NCBI GenBank assembly: GCA_017882905.1
Contig: JADGOO010000214.1
Location: 1 to 48,175, forward strand
Length of the DNA: 48,175 bases
Source: Acidimicrobiia bacterium
Lineage (GTDB): Bacteria; Actinomycetota; Acidimicrobiia; IMCC26256; PALSA-610
Direction: 5' to 3'
Below the pieces are notes generated by a model. That model saw nothing but the letters and a program-made list of their open reading frames with translations. It had not been told where the DNA came from and made no database searches. Positions 42,697-48,175 of this stretch are shown here, piece by piece; the first letter of the stretch is position 1; each line of letters starts with the position of its first letter. The position numbers and the translations under genes are program-made.

Positions 42697-43086
42697 TCAG
42701 ATCGTGAAGTGCACCACGTTGCCGCCGCGGGTGTGGTCGACGGACCAGCGTTCGGCGAGCTCGTCGACGATGTGCAACCCGAAACCGCCCACCCGGTCGC
42801 CCCCTGCCGCCACGGTCACGCGCGCAAAGCGGCGGCCGCAGTCGCTCACACAGCCCGAGAGGCTTCCACGACTGGCCGCCAGCTCCACATGCACGCGGTC
42901 GCGGGTTGAGCGGCTGCCGTGCAGCACCGCGTTCGACACGATCTCACTCACCACGATCTCGGCCCGCTCGAGCCGCCTTGCGTCGAGCTCGCGGGCGACG
43001 TCGCGGACGAGGTGCCGGACGACGCCGACGGCGGCCGGATGGGCCGGTAGATCGAGGAGATAGCGCATCTCGTCGATGTCGTTCAT
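42697..43086 (-). CDS. RsbW-like anti-sigma/ATP-binding regulatory protein
   Basis: A 129-residue HATPase_c_2 domain. The N-box is IVVSEIVSNAVLHG, followed by DCGRRFAR (G1-like) and GGFGLHIVDELAERW (G2). Such proteins bind ATP and act as anti-sigma factors or switch kinases. AAGGAGG lies 11 bp before the Met of MNDIDEM, which supports this start. The cognate anti-anti-sigma gene is not in the window. Confidence 0.88.
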   Translation of the reverse strand: MNDIDEMRYLLDLPAHPAAVGVVRHLVRDVARELDARRLERAEIVVSEIVSNAVLHGSRSTRDRVHVELAASRGSLSGCVSDCGRRFARVTVAAGGDRVGGFGLHIVDELAERWSVDHTRGGNVVHFTI

Positions 43087-43248
43087 GACTCGATCGCCCT
43101 CCTTGGCCGCGGTCGGGACCATTGCGTCGTGCACACTGCCGTGTAACACGAATCCCGTCTACCGCGTGGCGCTCGCACCTATGCCTCCGATGAGCGCAGC
43201 TCCATTGAGTCGTCGTTGTGTCGGTGACACCTCGCTTGGGTAGGAACC

Positions 43249-44799
43249 ATGGCGCACGCGGTCGCGAGCCGGTTCGGCGCGACGCGACGTGCCTTACTCG
43301 GACTTGGAGAAGAGCCCACTGTGACCCTCGTGCACCGCGTGCTGGCACCCTCACCGATCGAGAACCTCGACGCCTACCGGCGAACGCACGGAGGCGAAGG
43401 CCTCGACGCGGCGCGCACGATGACGCCGGAGGCGATCATCGCGGAGATCACGGCCGCGGGCCTGCGCGGCCGCGGCGGTGCCGGCTTCCCCACCGGACGC
43501 AAATGGTCGACGGTCCTCGCGAACTGCTCCACCGCGGAGCCGACATCGGTCGTGGTGAACGCCGCCGAGGGCGAACCGGGCACGATGAAGGACCGCACGA
43601 TCCTGCGCGTCAACCCATACGCCGTGCTCGAAGGTGCGCTCATCGCCGCCCGCGCCGTGGGCGCCGACGAGGTGATCATCGCCACGAAGGCGACCTTCTC
43701 CGACGAGATCGGGCGCCTGCGCGGCGCGATTGCCGAGGTGCTCGACGCCGGATGGGCGGGCGACGTTCGCCTCACCGTGTTCGAGGGGCCCAACGAGTAC
43801 CTGTACGGCGAGGAGACGGCGCTGCTCGAGTCGATCGACGGCCGCTATCCGTTCCCACGAATCGCGCCGCCGTACCGGCGTGGCGTCCACGAGCTCGTGG
43901 ACTCCGCAGCCGACGTCGGCTCCGACAGCGGCCTCTCCGCGCACGTCGAGCTCGCCTCGTCCGATGCCGCGAGCGACGCCGCACCGACGCTCGTCGACAA
44001 CGTGGAAACCCTCGCGAACGTCGGACGGATCCTGGCGCGCGGGGCGAGCTGGTTCCGCACCGAAGGCACCGAGCAGTCGCCCGGAACGATCGTGTGCACG
44101 ATCACCGGGTCGACCCGACATCACGGTGTCGGCGAGGTGCTGATGGGGACACCGCTCGGCGAGGTGATCGAAGCGATCGGCGGTGGGGCCCGACCGGGCC
44201 GTTCCCTCACAGCCGTGCTGCCGGGCGTGTCGAGTGGCTTCATCCCGGCGTCGCTCTTCGACACGCCGGTCAGCTACGAGGCGCTCGCGGCGATCGGGAG
44301 TGGCCTCGGGTCGGGTGGGTTCGTCGTGTTCGACGACAGCGACGATCTCGTAGCCGTCACGGCCGGCGCATCGCGGTTCCTCGCGGTGGAGTCGTGTGGG
44401 CAGTGCACACCGTGCAAGACCGACGGGTTGGCGATCTCGGACCTGCTCGCAAAGCTGGTGCGGTCGGAAGCCGACGACCGCGACCTCGCCACCCTGCGCC
44501 GCCGAGTCACCACCGTGGCCGACAGCGCGCGGTGTTCGCTCGCCACGCAGCAGCAGGTCGTGGTGTCGTCACTCCTCGACGGCTTCGCCGACCAGGTCGA
44601 CGCGCACGCGAACGGCAAGGCGTCCGGGACCGAGCCCGCGCTCGTGGCCGAGCTCATCGACATCCGCGACGGTGTCGCCGTGCTCGACGAGCATCACGCG
44701 GCCAAGCAGCCCGACTGGACGTTCGACGCGCAAGATTCCGGCCAGGCACCGGCGGCCCGCCTCGGCGAGCATCGGGCGCCGCAAGCGCTCTCGGAGTAA
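43249..44799 (+). CDS. Stand-alone NuoF-like NADH dehydrogenase subunit
   Basis: A 516-residue protein like NuoF/51-kDa subunits. LRGRGGAGFPTGRKWS and NAAEGEPGTMKDR bind FMN/NADH. GPNEYLYGEETALLESIDG is conserved, and ESCGQCTPCKTD plus a later SARC give the [4Fe-4S] ligands. No other nuo gene is near, so it probably transfers electrons from NADH in a separate system. The last 60 residues are an extra, low-complexity tail. A GTG at 43321 is an alternative start. Confidence 0.85.
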   Translation: MAHAVASRFGATRRALLGLGEEPTVTLVHRVLAPSPIENLDAYRRTHGGEGLDAARTMTPEAIIAEITAAGLRGRGGAGFPTGRKWSTVLANCSTAEPTSVVVNAAEGEPGTMKDRTILRVNPYAVLEGALIAARAVGADEVIIATKATFSDEIGRLRGAIAEVLDAGWAGDVRLTVFEGPNEYLYGEETALLESIDGRYPFPRIAPPYRRGVHELVDSAADVGSDSGLSAHVELASSDAASDAAPTLVDNVETLANVGRILARGASWFRTEGTEQSPGTIVCTITGSTRHHGVGEVLMGTPLGEVIEAIGGGARPGRSLTAVLPGVSSGFIPASLFDTPVSYEALAAIGSGLGSGGFVVFDDSDDLVAVTAGASRFLAVESCGQCTPCKTDGLAISDLLAKLVRSEADDRDLATLRRRVTTVADSARCSLATQQQVVVSSLLDGFADQVDAHANGKASGTEPALVAELIDIRDGVAVLDEHHAAKQPDWTFDAQDSGQAPAARLGEHRAPQALSE

Positions 44800-44805
44800 C
44801 GCCGC

Positions 44806-46029
44806 TCAGAGCGAGAAGTGCCAGCGCGCGAGCATGCCGATGCGCATGAACGCGACCACGTCGGGTTCCGACTGCGGCGCGGCGTTGCGATCGACCTCCA
44901 CGTCGACCACCACGGCCCCGTCGCGCACGTCGACCTCGCGCGCGCGGGCACGCGGGTCGATCGGTTGCACGATGCCCTGCACGCCACGGCACTCGCCGCG
45001 CGAGAGGGCACCGATCCAGCCGGTTTGCTCTGGATCCAGCAGCGCCGGGCTCTCTGGGCGCAGCGTGCATCGGATCCGAGTCGTGTCGCCGGCTTCCTCC
45101 ACGTGGACCTCGCGCTCGAACCCCGGCGGGATCGCGGGGTGCAGGGCCAGCAGCGTTGCGATGTCGGCACGGTCACCGAACAGATCACGAAGACGTTCGC
45201 TCGCCACCCACGCCGTGGCGAGCCACGCGTCGGCCATGAGGTCACGGGCCCGTTCAACACCGAAGTGCTCGGCCAGCGCGACCTCGCCCGAGCACATCAA
45301 CAGGTGGTTCTGCACCGAGAACTCGCGCATCACGGCGGCGAGCGTGGCATCGGAGAGGTCGCCGAGATGGAGCTCCGGCGTGAACGCCTGCTGGTAGCCG
45401 TCGCCTGCCGGTCGCGGCTCGATGTGCAGGGCCGCGAGCGGCAGCTCGCTGATCTGCTGCGTGAGCCGGGCCGGCCCCACGGGCTCGTTGTCGGGATCGA
45501 TGATGATCGTCCAGTGGCAGTGCGGCACGCGATCGGCGGGCAGGCGCGGAGGCCGATGGATCGGTCGAATACGCGCCCGCGGGTTGGTCGCGTACGCCGT
45601 CGCGTCGAACGTCGGATCTTCGATCGTGTGGCACATGCCGACCACGCGTTCCTCGCCGTGCGGCTCCACGTTGATCAGCGCGCCGCAGTGCTCGAGCCAG
45701 AACGCGCCGTGCAGCGGGTCGGTCACCTCGTAGTGCACCTGCATGTACTGGTGCACGAACCCGACATCGAGCTGGAGTGCCTTCATGATCGCCGGCACGT
45801 CGTCGCCGACGATGCCCATGAGGCGTCGCATCCGGTGCGTGTAGACGGGGCTCGCGCCCATCCACAGGTCGATCGCGACCTGGTTCAGATCGTCGAGCGT
45901 GCCGCCGGCCACGATCGTCTGCGGCAGCGTCGCCTGGTTGGCGAGCATGCCGAGCAACATGTACTCGTGGGCGAGGCCCACGAGATCGTGGCGTGACAGC
46001 TCAGCGACGGTGGGCGTAGAGGTCGGCAT
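44806..46029 (-). CDS. Conserved-looking hypothetical protein, 407 residues
   Basis: Not recognised. It begins MPTSTPTVAELSRHDLVGLAHEY. The N-terminal half is helical (LGMLANQATLPQTIV, DLWMGASPVYTHRMRRLM). The middle has MCHTIEDPTFDATAYATNP and a PHCHWTIIIDPDNEPV segment with His/Cys. GGGAG lies 8 bp before the ATG, and a 15-bp palindrome sits 31 bp upstream. It converges with the NuoF-like gene, 6 bp apart. Confidence 0.72.
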   Translation of the reverse strand: MPTSTPTVAELSRHDLVGLAHEYMLLGMLANQATLPQTIVAGGTLDDLNQVAIDLWMGASPVYTHRMRRLMGIVGDDVPAIMKALQLDVGFVHQYMQVHYEVTDPLHGAFWLEHCGALINVEPHGEERVVGMCHTIEDPTFDATAYATNPRARIRPIHRPPRLPADRVPHCHWTIIIDPDNEPVGPARLTQQISELPLAALHIEPRPAGDGYQQAFTPELHLGDLSDATLAAVMREFSVQNHLLMCSGEVALAEHFGVERARDLMADAWLATAWVASERLRDLFGDRADIATLLALHPAIPPGFEREVHVEEAGDTTRIRCTLRPESPALLDPEQTGWIGALSRGECRGVQGIVQPIDPRARAREVDVRDGAVVVDVEVDRNAAPQSEPDVVAFMRIGMLARWHFSL

Positions 46030-46059
46030 ACCAGTAGCTCCCGGGTTCCGGCTCGAGAT

Positions 46060-46074
46060 TGCATACTGTATGCA
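46060..46074. promoter_or_regulatory. 15-bp perfect palindrome upstream of the 407-residue gene
   Basis: TGCATAC-T-GTATGCA ends 31 bp before the start codon of the minus-strand gene, where an operator would lie. It is AT-richer than its surroundings and of the form bound by GntR-type repressors. No such regulator is in the window. Confidence 0.6.
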
Positions 46075-46124
46075 CATCGCCTGGCGGCGCGCCCGGGAGC
46101 GCGCCGCCCGCGATCACCTGGGCA

Positions 46125-48175
46125 TCAACCGAGCCCGAACCACAGTGCGTCGGGTGACGTACCGGGCCCGTACCAGAAGATGTCGGCGTTACCGTCGCCG
46201 TTCACATCACCCGCGATCGGCACTGCCGTGGCTCCCGACTTCGTGACGCCCGCGCCGCCCCGGAAGCCGGTCGGTGTGCCGCGCCACAAGTAGTCGGCAC
46301 CGTTGCCCGGTCCGTACCAGAAGATGTCGGCGAGGCCGTCGCTGTTGTAGTCGCCTGCGACCGGCACGAACACACCGTTCACGTTCACCGCCGGCCCAGC
46401 TGTGAACCCACCGGTCGCGCCGCGCCACACGTAGTCGTGACCGAGCCCGGGGGCATACCAGAAGATGTCGGCCATGCCGTCGCCGTTGAAGTCACCGACG
46501 ATCGGCTTGTACACACCGTCGAGGTTCACCGACGGCCCGGCCACGAAGCCGGCCGCGGTGCCCCGCCACATGTAGTCACGCCCCGGACCCGGTGCGTACC
46601 ACATGATGTCGGCCTTGCCGTCGCCGTTGAAGTCCCCGACGATCGGCGTGTAGATGCCGTTGATGTTCACGGCCGGACCACCGACGAAGCCGGTCGTCGT
46701 GTTCGACGTACCGCGCCAGAGGTAGTCCTTGGCGATGCCGGGCGCGTACCACAGCACGTCCATGTGGCCGTCGCCGTCGAAGTCTCCGGCGATCGGTCGG
46801 TACACGCCATTCACCACGAGACCAGCTCCCACTGAGAACGTGGTGCTCACTCCGGAGCCGCTCGCGGTGGTGATGTCGAGCGTGTGCCCGATCGTGCCCG
46901 TGGCGCCGTCATTGTCGGTGACCGTGAGGCTCACCACGTAGAGCGCACTCGACGAGAAGGAGTGGCTCGCCGTGGGACCGCTCGTCCCGGGGCTGCCGTC
47001 ACCGAAGGTCCAGTGGTACGAGACGATCGTGCCGTCGCTGTCCTTCGACGCCGTGCCGTCGAACGTGCACACGAGTGCGGTACACGTGGTCGTGAACGTC
47101 GGGATCGGGATCAGGTTCACCGCGGTGACCGTCTTGGCGAGCGACGTCGCCAGACCGAGGTTGTCGGTGACCGTGAGCGTGATCGTGTACGTACCGGCGG
47201 CGGCGTAGGTGTGCCCGCTCGTGACGCCGCTGCTGGTGCTGCCGTCACCGAAGTCCCAGTGGTACGAGGCGATCGTGCCGTCGGGGTCCGTCGACGCCGT
47301 CGCGTCGACGATGCAAGCGAAGTGCGAGCACGTCTTGGTGAACGATGCGACCGGCGGCAGGTCGGTGAGCGTTCCGAGCTTCACGTTGCGCGCGAACTCC
47401 GACGTGCTTCCGGCCGGGTTGGTCGCCGTGGCCGTGATCACCAGGTTCGATGCCGACGCCGGCAGCGTCACGTGCGCGAGGCCGGTGCCGTCGGCGACGC
47501 CGCTCGACAGGTACGTGATGCCCGCGCCACTGGCGCCCTGCGCCTGATCGGCGACGAATACCTCCACGGTGCAGCCGGCGCAGGTCTGCGCGTCGACGGC
47601 CGTGCCCGTGGCGTTGCTCAACGTGGGCGGCAGCATCCCGTCGTTGATGTTCGGGTCGGCCGTGGCCGCGGTGTTGGTGACACCGAACGGGTAGAGGTCG
47701 ATGCCGAGCGCGACCACACCGTTCGCTCCGTTGTCGTGGATCGAGTTCTGCGTGATGCGGTTCTGGTTGGTGAGCGACTCAGCCGAGTTCGGGGGCTCGA
47801 CACCCAGTGCTTCGATCTGCAGGCCGTTGGGGTTCCAGGCGATCTCGTTGCCCTTGATCGTGGTGTTCACCGCGCCGGCGTTGAGGTTGATGCCGAAGCC
47901 GTTCTTCGTGACACCGTTGCCGGCCGGTGTGCCGTTCAGGGTGACGCCGATCTTGTTCGACGTGATCGTGGTCAGCTGCACACCCTTGTCGACCAAGAGT
48001 CCGCCCATCCCGGAGTTCACGATCACATTGGAGATCACGCTGTTCTGCGTGGCGTCGAGCGGGCACGGGGCGTTGTTGCAGTCGGGGAAGCCTTCAACGT
48101 GGGCGCCCCACTGGCCGTTCGCCGCGTAGGCAGGCGCCGCGTTCCCGGTGAGGTCGGTGCCGATGAGGTTGCCCT
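46125..48175 (-). CDS. Large secreted beta-helix/PKD/FG-GAP protein, N-terminus outside window
   Basis: The frame is open to the window edge (about 682 codons visible). From the edge inward there is a right-handed beta-helix with GNLIGTDLTGNAA and NRITQNSIHDNGANGVVALG. A Thr/Ala-rich region follows, then two PKD-like domains (near 47365-47110 and 47110-46860, each with WDFGDGS or WTFGDGS), and five FG-GAP/VCBS-like repeats at the C-terminus. Such proteins are exported surface or matrix proteins. No anchor is seen after the last repeat, so it may be released. The N-terminus and any signal are not visible. Confidence 0.88.
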   Translation of the reverse strand, partial: GNLIGTDLTGNAAPAYAANGQWGAHVEGFPDCNNAPCPLDATQNSVISNVIVNSGMGGLLVDKGVQLTTITSNKIGVTLNGTPAGNGVTKNGFGINLNAGAVNTTIKGNEIAWNPNGLQIEALGVEPPNSAESLTNQNRITQNSIHDNGANGVVALGIDLYPFGVTNTAATADPNINDGMLPPTLSNATGTAVDAQTCAGCTVEVFVADQAQGASGAGITYLSSGVADGTGLAHVTLPASASNLVITATATNPAGSTSEFARNVKLGTLTDLPPVASFTKTCSHFACIVDATASTDPDGTIASYHWDFGDGSTSSGVTSGHTYAAAGTYTITLTVTDNLGLATSLAKTVTAVNLIPIPTFTTTCTALVCTFDGTASKDSDGTIVSYHWTFGDGSPGTSGPTASHSFSSSALYVVSLTVTDNDGATGTIGHTLDITTASGSGVSTTFSVGAGLVVNGVYRPIAGDFDGDGHMDVLWYAPGIAKDYLWRGTSNTTTGFVGGPAVNINGIYTPIVGDFNGDGKADIMWYAPGPGRDYMWRGTAAGFVAGPSVNLDGVYKPIVGDFNGDGMADIFWYAPGLGHDYVWRGATGGFTAGPAVNVNGVFVPVAGDYNSDGLADIFWYGPGNGADYLWRGTPTGFRGGAGVTKSGATAVPIAGDVNGDGNADIFWYGPGTSPDALWFGLG
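46128..46840 (-). repeat. Five tandem FG-GAP-like coding repeats
   Basis: Units of about 46 codons of the form VNG-x-Y-x-PI-x-GDFNGDG-x-ADI-x-WYAPG-x(4)-DY-x-WRGT. Each has an Asp-rich Ca2+-binding loop (DFDGDGHMD, DFNGDGKAD, DFNGDGMAD, DYNSDGLAD, DVNGDGNAD). Repeats are alike also in DNA, suggesting recent duplication or strong constraint. Confidence 0.9.

Noticed and set aside
46128-46840. CRISPR-like array
   Set aside because: The regular repeats are in frame, about 138 bp long, and code for FG-GAP units with no spacers.

Overview
This is a GC-rich (about two thirds G+C by eye), gene-dense window. Its content suggests an actinobacterium, probably of the Acidimicrobiia type: F420-type LLM oxidoreductase, encapsulin with an SLGIGSLR cargo tag, SufR/Rv1460-like regulator, many GTG starts and ATGA/GTGA stop-start overlaps. 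The lineage is inferred from gene content; no rRNA is present.

Layout, left to right. (1) 1-931: the 3' end of an encapsulin cargo gene and the encapsulin shell gene. (2) 977-2652: an acyl-CoA dehydrogenase coupled to an unknown gene. (3) 2711-6450: leuB-ilvE-cimA, an operon for isoleucine (citramalate route), leucine and valine, preceded by a 14-residue leader peptide ending AIIVIP and two hairpins, i.e. a transcription attenuator. (4) 6581-7805: YceI-like protein and greA. (5) 7802-12115: an SDR / LLM / enoyl-CoA hydratase / nitroreductase / BKACE catabolic cluster, mostly with overlapping stops and starts. (6) 12246-16094: a 1282-residue double-cyclase/ATPase/TPR protein resembling soluble adenylyl cyclase. 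(7) 16143-21992: secreted DUF11 protein, D-aminoacylase-type amidohydrolase, a SufR-like Fe-S regulator facing a Rieske fusion protein across a perfect palindrome.

(8) 22040-33367: a tRNA-Arg(UCU) gene followed by two further copies of its 3' end (43 bp at 23934 and 26 bp at 33330). These delimit one or two tandem genomic islands. The first segment holds a type IV pilin and decayed DNA with a cysteine-dioxygenase remnant. The second holds a GT87-like membrane glycosyltransferase, a methyltransferase and a nine-gene group 3b [NiFe] hydrogenase operon (beta, cNMP-fold protein, gamma, delta, alpha, maturation protease, HypC, EamA transporter, DUF6390-like) that ends 25 bp before the last repeat. 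No integrase is visible.

(9) 33659-46029: mixed genes, including methyltransferase, DUF4389, acyltransferase-SGNH, iron-permease-like, TfoX-like, serine hydrolase, lipoprotein, alcohol dehydrogenase, P450, RsbW-like kinase, a stand-alone NuoF-like protein, and an unknown gene with a 15-bp palindrome upstream. (10) 46125 to the window end: a large secreted beta-helix/PKD/FG-GAP protein, cut by the window edge.

The strongest candidates for new biology are the BCAA attenuator, the tRNA-bounded hydrogenase island with an unusual coupled operon, the sAC-like cyclase with a split active site, and the SufR-like/Rieske-fusion pair.
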